From positions 1 to 64,000 of the forward strand of contig NZ_FOEE01000002.1 in assembly GCF_900110555.1 (NCBI RefSeq): a DNA stretch of 64,000 nt, given 5' to 3'. This stretch comes from Trujillonella endophytica. GTDB taxonomy: Bacteria > Actinomycetota > Actinomycetes > Mycobacteriales > Geodermatophilaceae. Below the pieces are notes generated by a model. It saw nothing but the letters and a program-made list of their open reading frames with translations. It ran no database searches and had not been told where the DNA came from. Shown here piece after piece: positions 7,968 to 16,437 of the stretch. Numbering within the stretch: the stretch's first letter is position 1; each line of letters opens with the position of its first letter. The position numbers and the translations under genes are program-made.

Positions 7968-9233
7968 ATGAGCCAGTCGACCATCGCCCCTCAGGCCCCG
8001 GACATCCTCTCGCCGGAGTACATCGCCGACCCGTACCCGTCGCACAAGATCCTGCGGGACCACTACCCGGCGGTCCACCACGAGGCCACCCAGAGCTGGC
8101 TGATCAGCCGCTACGCCGACGTCGCCGACGCCTTCCGCAACCCCGCCTTCTCGAGCAAGAACTACGACTGGCAGCTCGAGCCGGTCCACGGCCGCACCAT
8201 CCTGCAGATGGAGGGCAAGGAGCACGCCACCCACCGGCAGCTGCTCAACCCGTTCTTCCGCGGCAAGGGCCTCGAGGCATTCCTGCCCATCATCACGCAG
8301 AACGCCGCCGAGCTGGTCCAGCAGGCCGTGCGCCGGGCCGCCGACGACCTCGTGGAGAACTTCTCCGGCCGCGGCCGGGTTGACCTCGTCGCCGAGTTCA
8401 CCACCTGGTTCCCGATCAACGTGATGGTCGACATGCTGGGCCTGCCCAAGAGCGACCACGAGCGGTTCCACCGCTGGTACCACGCGGTCATCGCGCACCT
8501 GAACAACCTCGCCGGCGACCCGGCCATCACGGCCGCGGCGGACCAGACCCGCGAGGAGCTGCGCGAGTACATGCTCCCGATCATCCGGGAGCGGCGGACC
8601 GGCGACGGTGACGACCTGCTCTCCCGCCTGTGCCGCGCCGAGGTCGACGGCGAGCAGATGTCCGACGAGGAGATCAAGGCGTTCGTGAGCCTGCTCCTGG
8701 TGGCCGGCGGCGAGACGACGGACAAGGCGATCGCCAGCATGGTGCGCAACCTGCTCGACAACCCGGAGCAGCTGGAGGCCGTGCGCGCCGACCGCGGCCT
8801 GACCGACGCGGTGATCGCCGAGACGTTGCGCTACACGGGCCCGGTGCACATGATCATGCGCCAGACCGAGGAGCCGGTGGAGATCGAGGGCACCACGATC
8901 CCGACGGGGCAGACCTGCATCCTCATGCTGGCGTCGGCCAACCGCGACGAGCGGCACTTCGCGAACCCGGACACCTTCGACATCCACCGCCCCGACCTCG
9001 ACGTCTCCCGGGCCTTCAGCGGCGGCGCGAACCACGTCCAGTTCATCCTCGGCCGGCACTTCTGCGTGGGCTCGCTGCTGGCTCGCGAGGAGATGACGGT
9101 CGCCCTGAACCTCGTCCTGGACCGGCTGCCGAACCTCCGCTACCAGGAGGGTTTCACGCCGAAGGAGGTCGGCCTCTACACGCGCAGCGTGGAGAGCCTG
9201 CTCGTCGAGTTCGACGTCCCCGCAGCCTCCTGA
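7968..9233 (+). CDS. Cytochrome P450 (second of three)
   Basis: This 421-residue P450 carries the canonical I-helix AGGETT (246-251), the ExxR pair Glu285-Arg288 (ETLRY) and a heme loop FILGRHFCVGSLLA with Cys366 as ligand. Unlike the other two P450s here it retains the acidic I-helix residue. The heme loop has Arg-His-Phe between the Gly and Cys rather than the usual x-His-x, which is tolerated in the F-x-x-G-x-x-x-C-x-G pattern. It is a single-gene transcription unit between two terminators with its own promoter box. No ferredoxin adjoins it; the one at 4491 could be shared. Confidence 0.92.
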   Translation: MSQSTIAPQAPDILSPEYIADPYPSHKILRDHYPAVHHEATQSWLISRYADVADAFRNPAFSSKNYDWQLEPVHGRTILQMEGKEHATHRQLLNPFFRGKGLEAFLPIITQNAAELVQQAVRRAADDLVENFSGRGRVDLVAEFTTWFPINVMVDMLGLPKSDHERFHRWYHAVIAHLNNLAGDPAITAAADQTREELREYMLPIIRERRTGDGDDLLSRLCRAEVDGEQMSDEEIKAFVSLLLVAGGETTDKAIASMVRNLLDNPEQLEAVRADRGLTDAVIAETLRYTGPVHMIMRQTEEPVEIEGTTIPTGQTCILMLASANRDERHFANPDTFDIHRPDLDVSRAFSGGANHVQFILGRHFCVGSLLAREEMTVALNLVLDRLPNLRYQEGFTPKEVGLYTRSVESLLVEFDVPAAS

Positions 9234-9249
9234 ACCACCCACCGGGGCC

Positions 9250-9281
9250 CGGGTCGGCGCGGCCGTGACCTCGCCGACCCG
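9250..9281 (+). terminator. Terminator after second P450
   Basis: A 10-bp perfect stem (CGGGTCGGCG / CGCCGACCCG) with a 12-nt loop lies 16 nt after the P450 stop. It extends by GGGC/GCCC beyond one mismatch. Confidence 0.6.
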
Positions 9282-9302
9282 AGCCCTGGCCAAAGAGGCT
9301 AA

Positions 9303-9320
9303 CCATGCATAGGGTAAGCC
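9303..9320 (+). promoter_or_regulatory. CCATGCATAGGGTAAGCC box ahead of SnoaL-like gene
   Basis: This box differs from the one at 7911 at only two positions. TAGGGT (9309-9314) is a good actinobacterial -10. It ends 55 nt before the chosen ATG, and GATCAC follows at 9322-9327. Confidence 0.55.
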
Positions 9321-9375
9321 CGATCACACCGTCGCCGGCGCCGTCGTCGGCCAGTTGAGCAGGAGTCGCCAGCCC

Positions 9376-9786
9376 ATGTCCGCTCGCGGAGATCTCGAGA
9401 ACGTCCTCAACCGCTACTCCATCGCCTACGACCAGAACGACATGGCGGAGATGGCGGACACGTTCGCCGACAGCGCGGTGCTCACCATGCGCATCGGCGG
9501 CGGGGACCTCATCGGCCCCTTCGAGGGCAAGGAGGCGGTCATGAAGCTCATGACCGACAGCCTCGCCAGCCAGTCCGACCAGCGCCGGCACGTCACGACG
9601 AACCTGGCGGTCCGCAAGGAGACCGCGGACTCCGCGTCGGTCGAGTCCTACCTGACGCTGATCTCGATCCAGGACGGCAAGGCCGTGCTGCTCTCCACGG
9701 CGCTGTACCAGGACGAGCTCGTCAAGGAGGCCGACGGCGCCTGGCGCTTCACCAAGCGCCACATCGAGCTCGACCTGCCCTACTGA
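9376..9786 (+). CDS. SnoaL/NTF2-like fold protein
   Basis: The 136-residue protein has the features of a SnoaL-like member of the NTF2 superfamily: an N-terminal helix ending RYSIAYDQNDMAEMADTFAD, then a curved sheet ending WRFTKRHIELDLP. Such proteins are small polar-cavity isomerases, dehydratases or hydrolases, but many have no known reaction. ATG 9376 is preferred over the TTG at 9355 because AGGAG lies about 11 nt upstream. It is a monocistronic unit with the shared promoter box upstream and a strong convergent terminator downstream. No specific catalytic residues can be assigned. Confidence 0.8.
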   Translation: MSARGDLENVLNRYSIAYDQNDMAEMADTFADSAVLTMRIGGGDLIGPFEGKEAVMKLMTDSLASQSDQRRHVTTNLAVRKETADSASVESYLTLISIQDGKAVLLSTALYQDELVKEADGAWRFTKRHIELDLPY

Positions 9787-9796
9787 TCCACCCGCC

Positions 9797-9838
9797 GGCG
9801 CCCCCGGAACCGCGTCCCGACGCGGTTCCGGGGGCGCC
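9797..9838. terminator. Bidirectional terminator, perfect 18-bp stem
   Basis: An 18-bp perfectly paired stem (9797-9814 with 9821-9838) with a 6-nt loop lies between the convergent SnoaL-like gene and SDR gene, so it can end transcripts from both sides. Confidence 0.8.
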
Positions 9839-9844
9839 CGCGGC

Positions 9845-10669
9845 TCAGCGGTTGAGCGCTCCCGCGTCGACGGGCAGGGCGATCCCGGTGATGTAGCGGG
9901 CCTCCTCCGAGGCCAGGAAGAGCACGGCGTTGCTGACGTCGTCCGGCTCCACCCAGCCGGTGTCCAGCGCGTGCATGCCCCGCATGATCTCGACGACGTC
10001 CTCCCGGCCGGGGGCCTCCAGGTCCGGCCGGAAGAGCCGGTAGATCGCGTCGTTGAACAGCAACGGCGTGTCGACGTTCGTCGGGTTGACGCAGTTCACC
10101 CGGATGCCCTGCGGCGCCACCTCGTTGGCCAGCGCCCGCATGATGCCCATGAGGCCGTGCTTGGCCGCCGTGTAGTGGGTGTTGTTGGGCAGCCCCTTGG
10201 CCGCCGCGATCGACCCGGTGAGGACGATCGACGCCCCCGAGGTCAGGTGCGGCAGGGCGGCCCGGATCGTCTTGAAGACGCCGGTCAGGTTGATGTCGAT
10301 CATGTCCTGCCAGGTCTCGTCGGACATCTCCGCCATCGGCGCGCTGCCGCCGACCCCGGCGTTGGCCACGACGACGTCGAGCCGGCCGAGCTCGGCGACC
10401 CCGCGGTCCACCAGCTCCCGCAGCGCCGCGCCGTCGCGGACGTCGACGCGGCCGGCGACCGCCCGGCGGTCCTCCGCCTCGATCAGCCGCACGGTCTCCG
10501 CGAGGTCCGCCTCCGTCGCCAGGGCATAGCCCACGGTGGCGACGTCGGCGCACGCGTCGGCGAGCAGCAGGTCCGCCCCCTCGCGGGCCAGCCGCAGCGC
10601 GTGGTTGCGCCCCTGCCCGCGCGCCGCGCCCGTCACGAATGCGACCTTCCCCTGGAACCGCTGGTGCAC
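9845..10669 (-). CDS. Mycofactocin-coupled type SDR family oxidoreductase (3 of 4)
   Basis: This 274-residue SDR has the loop TGAARGQGRNHALRLAREG, an acidic ADACADVATV, the inserted segment YALATEADLAETVRLIE, VVANAGVGG and the catalytic YTAAK. These are hallmarks of mycofactocin-coupled dehydrogenases. It starts at a GTG at 10669 with GGGGAG 6 nt upstream. It is the last gene of an operon whose other three genes encode a CUT2-type ABC importer, so the imported compound may be its substrate, for example a cyclic or secondary alcohol. The residue after the acidic stretch (DACAD) differs slightly from the other copies. Confidence 0.87.
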   Translation of the reverse strand: MHQRFQGKVAFVTGAARGQGRNHALRLAREGADLLLADACADVATVGYALATEADLAETVRLIEAEDRRAVAGRVDVRDGAALRELVDRGVAELGRLDVVVANAGVGGSAPMAEMSDETWQDMIDINLTGVFKTIRAALPHLTSGASIVLTGSIAAAKGLPNNTHYTAAKHGLMGIMRALANEVAPQGIRVNCVNPTNVDTPLLFNDAIYRLFRPDLEAPGREDVVEIMRGMHALDTGWVEPDDVSNAVLFLASEEARYITGIALPVDAGALNR

Positions 10670-10709
10670 GTGGTCTCCCCTTCGTCGTCCGGCCGCGGGT
10701 GCGGCCGGG

Positions 10710-12245
10710 TCAGGCGGACGTCGCGGCGTCCGCTCCGCCGTAGCAGTGCCCGAGGATCTCCGGCTCGCTGACCTGCTCCCCGGTCAGCTCCGCCACCACC
10801 CGCCCCTCGCGCAGGACGACCACCCGGTCGGACACCGCGGCGAGCTCGGGCAGGTCGGAGGAGATGAACAGGACGGCCTTTCCGGCGTCGGCGAGCTCGC
10901 CGACGATCCCGTAGACGTCGGCCTTGCCCTCCACGTCGATGCCCGCCGTCGGCTCGTCGAAGACGAAGACGTCGGCCCCGTGCACCAGCCACTTGGCCAG
11001 GACGACCTTCTGCTGGTTGCCCCCCGACAGCGTGCCGACGGCGACCTCGGTGCTGCGCGCCTTGATGCCGAGCCGCCCGACCATCTCCTCGCTGGCCGCC
11101 CGCTCCTTGGCCGCGCTGGGCCGGGGCAGCCAGCGCACGGCACGGTGCTGGCGGAGGGTGGGGAGGGACGTGTTCTTCCGGATGCTCTGGGCGGTGTCGT
11201 TGCCCTGGTGCCGGCGGTCCTCGGGCAGCAGCGCGATGCGCTCCCGCATGGCCGCGCGCGGCGAACGCAGCACGACGTCCTTGCCGCGCACGGTGATCGT
11301 CCCGCTGTCGGGGGTGTCGACGCCGAACAGGACCCGCGCGAGCTCGGTGCGCCCCGCCCCGACCAGGCCGGCCAGGCCGAGCACCTCACCCTCGCGCAGC
11401 GACAGGTCCACCCCGTGCAGCGCGGGGGCCCGGGTCAGGCCGGTGACGCGCAGCAGCTCCGCCCCCGGGGGCCGGCCGGCACGGTCGACGTGCACGGTCT
11501 GGCTCTCGGAGGCCTTCGCCTCGCCGGTGATGCCGGCGACGAGTGCCTGCTTGGTCAGCGTCGCCGTCACCAGATCGGCCACGACCGAGCCGTCGCGCAT
11601 GACCACCACCCGGTCGGTCGCCCCGAGCACCTCCTCGAGCCGGTGCGACACGTAGACGATCGCCACCCGGTCGGCGGCCAGCTGCCGGAGCACCTCGAGC
11701 AGGTGGCTGATCTCGTCGTCGGTCAGCGAGGCGGTCGGCTCGTCGAGGACGACGACCCGGGCCTCCCACGCCAGGCAGCGGGCGATCATCACCATCCGCT
11801 GCTGGGCCACGCTGAGCCCGTCCACGGACTCCCGCGGGTCCACCGTCAGGCCCAGCCGGGCGAGCACCTCGCGGGTGCGGCGGTGCAGCTCCGGCCAGTC
11901 GACGAACAGCCCCGCCCGGCGCGGATAGGGCAGGCCGAGGAAGACGTTCTCGGCGACGCTGCTGCGCGGCACCAGCGCCAGCTCCTGGTGCACCACGGAG
12001 ATGCCGAGCACCGAGGCCGCGTGCGAGGACGCGAGCGCCTTGGGCTCGCCGTCGACCAGGATCTCCCCGGCGTCGGGGGCGACCAGGCCCGCCACCATCT
12101 TGATGACCGTGCTCTTCCCGGCGCCGTTCTTGCCGACCAGGCCGAGGATCTCCCCCGGCGCCACGGCGAACGAGGCGTCGTCGACGGCCAGCACGCCGGG
12201 ATAGGTCTTGCGCAGTCCCCGGACCTCCAGGACCGGCGCGGTCAC
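10710..12245 (-). CDS. CUT2 (ribose-type) ABC transporter, fused double ATPase
   Basis: The 511-residue protein contains two ATPase domains in tandem, as in RbsA/XylG. The first has Walker A GKNGAGKST, a degenerate signature LSVAQQRMV and Walker B VVVLDEPTAS. The second has the degenerate Walker A GLVGAGRTEL usual for this family, then LSGGNQQKVVLAKWL and VFVFDEPTAG. It powers import through the permease encoded just upstream. Its GTG start overlaps the permease stop (GTGA). CUT2 systems carry monosaccharides, polyols, autoinducer-2 and related compounds. Next to P450s and a mycofactocin-type SDR the ligand may be an alicyclic or terpenoid alcohol rather than a sugar; that is inference. Confidence 0.92.
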   Translation of the reverse strand: MTAPVLEVRGLRKTYPGVLAVDDASFAVAPGEILGLVGKNGAGKSTVIKMVAGLVAPDAGEILVDGEPKALASSHAASVLGISVVHQELALVPRSSVAENVFLGLPYPRRAGLFVDWPELHRRTREVLARLGLTVDPRESVDGLSVAQQRMVMIARCLAWEARVVVLDEPTASLTDDEISHLLEVLRQLAADRVAIVYVSHRLEEVLGATDRVVVMRDGSVVADLVTATLTKQALVAGITGEAKASESQTVHVDRAGRPPGAELLRVTGLTRAPALHGVDLSLREGEVLGLAGLVGAGRTELARVLFGVDTPDSGTITVRGKDVVLRSPRAAMRERIALLPEDRRHQGNDTAQSIRKNTSLPTLRQHRAVRWLPRPSAAKERAASEEMVGRLGIKARSTEVAVGTLSGGNQQKVVLAKWLVHGADVFVFDEPTAGIDVEGKADVYGIVGELADAGKAVLFISSDLPELAAVSDRVVVLREGRVVAELTGEQVSEPEILGHCYGGADAATSA

Positions 12246-13315
12246 CGGTGCTTCCTCTCCAGCCGGCTGATCAGCATGGCCGCGATGAGGACGACGCCCT
12301 GGATGATGTTGATCCAGGCGGTCTCGATCTGGAGCATCTGCAGGCCGGTCGTGATGACCCCGAGGAACAGGACCGCGACCACGGTGCCGGGGACGTTGAA
12401 CGTGCCGGGCCGGAACGTCGCCGAGCCGAGGAACGCCGCCGCGTAGGCCGGCAGCAGGTACGGCACGCCGGCGTTGGGCTGCGAGGACCCGCCCTGGGCG
12501 GTCAGCAGGATCCCGGTGATCACCGCCGCGACGGCGACGATGACGAAACCGAGCACGCGCAGGCGCTTCACCGAGACGCCGGCGAACCGGGCCGCGTCGG
12601 GGTTGCCCCCGACGGCGTAGATGCGCCGGCCCGTCTCGGTCTGCTCCAGGAAGAGGTACATGAGGACGGCGACCAGCAGGGCCAGCCAGATCTGGATGTT
12701 CACGCCGAGGATCGCGTCGCTCTGCCCGAGGTCCTTGTAGCCCTGCGGAACGCCGCTGAACAGCGTCTGCTGGTTGGTGAACAGGTACTCGACCCCGAGC
12801 AGGATCACGCCCATGGCGAGGGTCTGGACGAACGACGAGGCGCCGAGATAGGCGATGAAGACGCCGTTGACGAGGCCGACCAGGAGACCGATGCCGAGCG
12901 CGAGGAGCACCGCGACGGGCCAGGCCACCCCGTGGAGGGTGATGAGGGCCAGGGCCGACGCCCCGCCGAGGCCGACCATGGCGCCGATCGAGAGGTCGAA
13001 CTCCCCCAGGGCGAGGGGGACCGTGAGCCCGATGGCGAGGATCGCCGGGGCCGCGGCCTGCTGCAGGATCGCGTTGAGGTTGTTGGTGGTCAGGAAGCTG
13101 TCGGGGCGGGCGATGCCGAACGCCACGATGACGAGCAGGAGCGCGACCAGCACACCTCCGCGGGCCACGAGCTGGACCCAGTCCGGCCCCCGGCGGCCCG
13201 GCGGGCGGGCACCTCCGCTCGCCCCCTTCGGCCCGGTGGCCGGCCTCGCCGCGGTGCCCGCGCCCACGAGTCCGGGGTCTCCCCCGGCGGGAGCGTCGGT
13301 CTGTCCTGTCGCCAC
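12242..13315 (-). CDS. CUT2 (ribose-type) ABC transporter permease
   Basis: This 357-residue permease has a proline- and glycine-rich cytoplasmic N-terminus of about 50 residues, then roughly 8-10 membrane helices. The conserved stretch LGEFDLSIGAMVGLGG and GGNPDAARFAGVSVKR are diagnostic of RbsC-type permeases. The frame is open to 13600, but I chose the GTG at 13315 because TAGGAG lies 6 nt upstream and the longer form would overlap the binding-protein gene. A strong hairpin sits between it and that gene. Confidence 0.9.
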   Translation of the reverse strand: MATGQTDAPAGGDPGLVGAGTAARPATGPKGASGGARPPGRRGPDWVQLVARGGVLVALLLVIVAFGIARPDSFLTTNNLNAILQQAAAPAILAIGLTVPLALGEFDLSIGAMVGLGGASALALITLHGVAWPVAVLLALGIGLLVGLVNGVFIAYLGASSFVQTLAMGVILLGVEYLFTNQQTLFSGVPQGYKDLGQSDAILGVNIQIWLALLVAVLMYLFLEQTETGRRIYAVGGNPDAARFAGVSVKRLRVLGFVIVAVAAVITGILLTAQGGSSQPNAGVPYLLPAYAAAFLGSATFRPGTFNVPGTVVAVLFLGVITTGLQMLQIETAWINIIQGVVLIAAMLISRLERKHR

Positions 13316-13334
13316 TGCTGCTCCTACGAGACGG

Positions 13335-13368
13335 CCCCGGGGCGCGGCCGGCCGGCCGCGCCCCGGGG
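13335..13368 (-). terminator. Perfect 34-bp palindrome between binding-protein and permease genes
   Basis: Positions 13335-13351 are the exact reverse complement of 13352-13368, with no spacer. In RNA this gives a GC-only hairpin with a minimal loop, placed 7 nt after the binding-protein stop. In ABC operons such a structure allows partial termination or protects the 5' transcript, raising binding-protein levels over the permease. Confidence 0.65.
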
Positions 13369-13374
13369 GAGGAA

Positions 13375-14550
13375 CTACGAGAGGTTGCTGAACTCCGTGG
13401 ACCACTTCGTGGTGAAGAAGCCCTCGAAGTCCACCGGCGGCGGGGCGAGCTCGCCCTCGGCCGGCAGGTTCTCGGCGTCGACCACGAACGGCTGCCAGAA
13501 CTCCAGGCCGTCGCCGTAGTCCGGCCGCGGCTCCGTCGAGATGGGCGTCTCCCGCCCGAAGAACTCGGCCAGCTGGTCCATGGCCACCCAGGCGATCCAC
13601 TCGTGGGTGTTCTCCGCCGCGGCGTCGACCTGACCGGCCCGGATGAGGTCGATGGTCGGCAGGTTGGCGTAGAAGGTCAGGATCATCGGCCGCTCCGGGA
13701 ACTGGGCACCCGGCCGGAGCACCTGCATGGCCTGCGCGGCACCGATCTCGGAACCGGAGAAGGTCAGGTAGTAGGCCTGGATGTCAGGGTTGCCGTTGTA
13801 CGACGACGAGACCGACTGCTGCGCGCCGGGGATCAGGTTGGCGGCGTCGGCGTCGAACGTGTCCCCGATCGTCACGTCGCTGCCCTCCAGCGACCGGTCG
13901 AGTCCCTCGAGCCGCTGGATGACGAAGTCGGCCTGGAACGTCTGCGTGGCGATCTCTCCGCCGTCGGGCAGCTCCTCGACCAGCCAGTCGCCCAGCACCT
14001 CCCCGAACTCGGCCTCGTCCGGGTAGATGGAGCCGTCGAACAGGTCCTCCTGGCCGATGTAGCCGCCGATGTTGATCACCGGGATGCCGGCCGACTCGGC
14101 CTGGGTGAGCGCCGGCGCGATGGACGACTGCGGCATCCCGTTGGTCAGGATCGCGTCCACGCCGGTGTTGACGAAGTTCGTGGCGCAGGTGAGCTGCCCC
14201 TGCGGCGTCGACTGGCCGTCGCAGACCTCGAGCTCCCACCCGAGCGCGTTCGCGGCGTTCTGCACACCCTGTGTCAGGCGCGCGGAGATCGGGATGGCCT
14301 CGCCGTAGGAGATGTAGCCGATCGTCCGGACGGGCAGCTCGACCGGCTCGCCCGCCGCCTCCGCCGCGGCCGTGGCGGCGTCCTCGATCTCGGACGTGAG
14401 CTCCACGACCGGCAGGTCGCCCAGCCGGCCTCCGGAGGAGCCACCGCCTCCCCCACCGCCGTCGGACCCCCCGTCGTCCGAGTCGGAGCAGGCGGCGGTC
14501 AGCAGCAGGGCCGCCACGGCGGCGCCGGCGACGAAGGATCGCGATCTCAT
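13375..14550 (-). CDS. CUT2-type ABC transporter substrate-binding lipoprotein
   Basis: The 391-residue precursor starts at ATG 14550 with a lipoprotein signal peptide MRSRSFVAGAAVAALLLTAAC; the lipobox LTAAC would anchor the mature protein by Cys21. A Gly/Ser/Asp-rich linker follows, then a type 1 periplasmic-binding fold of the sugar-binding kind (TIGYISYGEAIPISARLTQG, GIPVINIGGYIG, EWIAWVAMDQLAEF). The open frame extends upstream to 14703 without a signal peptide, so that start was rejected. It is the first gene of the ATPase/permease/SDR operon. Ligand unknown; it is diverged from classical ribose-binding proteins. Confidence 0.88.
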   Translation of the reverse strand: MRSRSFVAGAAVAALLLTAACSDSDDGGSDGGGGGGGSSGGRLGDLPVVELTSEIEDAATAAAEAAGEPVELPVRTIGYISYGEAIPISARLTQGVQNAANALGWELEVCDGQSTPQGQLTCATNFVNTGVDAILTNGMPQSSIAPALTQAESAGIPVINIGGYIGQEDLFDGSIYPDEAEFGEVLGDWLVEELPDGGEIATQTFQADFVIQRLEGLDRSLEGSDVTIGDTFDADAANLIPGAQQSVSSSYNGNPDIQAYYLTFSGSEIGAAQAMQVLRPGAQFPERPMILTFYANLPTIDLIRAGQVDAAAENTHEWIAWVAMDQLAEFFGRETPISTEPRPDYGDGLEFWQPFVVDAENLPAEGELAPPPVDFEGFFTTKWSTEFSNLS

Positions 14551-14693
14551 GAGCGTGGTCTCCGATTCGGACGAGTGCGTCGATGCAGTCGTGGTGCGGT
14601 GGAGCCACGCCGGCCGGCGGACGGCGCCCGCAGGGGACGCGGCACGCGGGCCGACGGAGTGCAGCGTCGATGTGACGCGGATAACGATGCGCA

Positions 14694-14723
14694 TTGATGT
14701 CATGGTTCATGGGCGCAAGTCAA
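14694..14723 (-). promoter_or_regulatory. Candidate promoter of the CUT2 transporter operon
   Basis: Reading the minus strand, TTGACT (14718-14723) and CATCAA (14694-14699) are 18 bp apart, about 145 nt ahead of the binding-protein ATG. The -10 is poor. The self-complementary core ATGCGCAT (14687-14694) lies immediately downstream and could be an operator. The rest of 14551-14883 holds the acyl-CoA ligase promoter box and nothing else I can recognise. Confidence 0.3.
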
Positions 14724-14815
14724 TAGACCGACTCCACCGAGACAGCACCGTGATCGGGTACCGGTGCGTACAGGAATGTGATCGGCATCTCTCGATGACT
14801 GGTATTCCGCTCGAA

Positions 14816-14833
14816 ACATGCATATGGTTCGCC
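14816..14833 (+). promoter_or_regulatory. ACATGCATATGGTTCGCC box ahead of acyl-CoA ligase
   Basis: Third close copy of the CATGCATA-GGT box. It ends 50 nt before the acyl-CoA ligase ATG, and CAGTCACA follows as at the other copies. TATGGT (14822-14827) is the probable -10. Confidence 0.55.
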
Positions 14834-14883
14834 CAGTCACATGTCCTCGGGCGGGCCATGACATCGAGACGAGAGAGGGTCAC

Positions 14884-16437
14884 ATGAACCAGGGACTGAT
14901 CCCGGCCAAGTGGGCCGCGCTGACCCCGCGGAACGAGGCCGTCATCGACGTGCCGAACAACCGGCGCCTGACCTACGCCGAGTTCGACGGGCTCGTCCGA
15001 CGCCTGGCCAACGGCCTGCGCGGCCTCGGCCTGGAGAAGGGTGACCGGTTCGGCGTCCTCTCCCGCAACTGCGCCGAGTTCATGGCGCTCTACTTCGCCG
15101 CGGGCCGGGCCGGCCTCGTCCTGCAGCCCCTCAACTGGCGCCTGGCCGGCGAGGAGCTCGCGACCATCGTCCGCGACGCGTCACCCAAGGTGATCATCAG
15201 CCAGGACGAGTTCGGCGAGGCGATCGAGCAGCTCCAGCGGGACGTCGACGTCGCCCACTGGCTCCAGTTCGGCGAGAAGAGCGACGGCACGTTCGCCCGG
15301 TTCGTCGAGGCCGCGAGCGACGAGGAGCCGCTGTGGATCTCGACGATCGGTGACGACGACCCGTTCTTCATCCTCTACACCGGCGGGACGACCGGGAAGA
15401 GCAAGGGCGCCATGCACACCCACCGCAGCGCGGGGGCGATGATGCTGGCGCAGACGGTGGCCGAGCGGATCGTGCCCAGCGACGTCTACATGCTGACCGG
15501 GCAGATGTACCACATCCCGATCGTGCTGGCGATGAACTACAACCGGCACGGCTGCCCGCTGGTCCTGGTCAACTTCGAGGCCAAGCAGGCGCTCGAGGTC
15601 ATCCAGGAGGAGAAGGTCTCGGCCTTCCTCGGGATCACCACGATGATCAACTGGATGATGGCCGTGCCGAACTTCGCGAGCTACGACCTCTCCAGCCTGC
15701 GCAACTTCCAGTACGGCGGCGGCCCCATGCCCTCGTCGGTCGTGCGTGCGGCGATGGACAACTTCCCGTGCACGATGATCCAGGGCTACGGGCAGACCGA
15801 GGGCGCCGGGATGACCTTCCTGTCGCAGGAGGACCACATCAACGCGGTCAACGGCATCCACCCGGAGCGCCTGCGCTCCTGCGGCCGCGAGGGCTTCACC
15901 GCGCAGATCCGCGTCGTCGACGACCACGGCCGCGACGTTCCGCAGGACGGGAAGACGGCCGGGCAGATCGTCGTCCGCGGCGAGCAGAACATGATCGGCT
16001 ACCTCAACCAGCCGGAGCTGACCGCGCAGACCATCCACGACGGCTGGATGTGGACCGGGGACATGGCGACCTGGGACGCCGACCGGTACATCTTCATCGT
16101 CGACCGCGCCAAGGACATGATCATCTCCGGGGGCGAGAACATCTACTCGGTGCAGGTCGAGGAGGCCATCAACCAGCACCCCTCCGTCCTCGAGTGCGCC
16201 GTCTTCGGCGTTCCCGACGACGAGTGGGGCGAGACGGTCAAGGCCGTCGTCGTCCTCAAGCCGGGCACCGAGGCCACGGAGCAGGAGATCATCGAGGAGG
16301 CCAAGAAGCACCTGGCCAGCTACCAGAAGCCGCGCTCGGTGGACTTCGTCGGTGAGCTGCCCAAGGCGCCCACGGGCAAGATCCTCAAGCGCAACCTGCG
16401 CGACCCGTACTGGGCCGAGCGCGACCGGGGCGTCTGA
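14884..16437 (+). CDS. Acyl-CoA ligase (AMP-forming), FadD-like
   Basis: The 517-residue enzyme belongs to the acyl-CoA synthetase branch of the ANL superfamily. It has the P-loop YTGGTTGKSKGAMHTH, the aromatic-Gly motif GYGQTEG, the A8 hinge region (WTGDMATWD then IVDRAKDMIISGGENIYS) and the C-terminal catalytic lysine in PKAPTGKILKR. It activates a carboxylic acid to acyl-AMP and then to acyl-CoA. ATG 14884 follows GAGAGAGG; the earlier in-frame ATGs at 14818 and 14824 fall inside the promoter box. It leads a five-gene set with hydratases and a thioesterase, so it probably starts degradation of the acid produced upstream. Confidence 0.93.
   Translation: MNQGLIPAKWAALTPRNEAVIDVPNNRRLTYAEFDGLVRRLANGLRGLGLEKGDRFGVLSRNCAEFMALYFAAGRAGLVLQPLNWRLAGEELATIVRDASPKVIISQDEFGEAIEQLQRDVDVAHWLQFGEKSDGTFARFVEAASDEEPLWISTIGDDDPFFILYTGGTTGKSKGAMHTHRSAGAMMLAQTVAERIVPSDVYMLTGQMYHIPIVLAMNYNRHGCPLVLVNFEAKQALEVIQEEKVSAFLGITTMINWMMAVPNFASYDLSSLRNFQYGGGPMPSSVVRAAMDNFPCTMIQGYGQTEGAGMTFLSQEDHINAVNGIHPERLRSCGREGFTAQIRVVDDHGRDVPQDGKTAGQIVVRGEQNMIGYLNQPELTAQTIHDGWMWTGDMATWDADRYIFIVDRAKDMIISGGENIYSVQVEEAINQHPSVLECAVFGVPDDEWGETVKAVVVLKPGTEATEQEIIEEAKKHLASYQKPRSVDFVGELPKAPTGKILKRNLRDPYWAERDRGV

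Noticed and set aside
14818-14883. ATG 14818 or 14824 as start of the acyl-CoA ligase
   Set aside because: These codons are inside the conserved promoter box, and the extra residues do not resemble the family; ATG 14884 has a good ribosome site.
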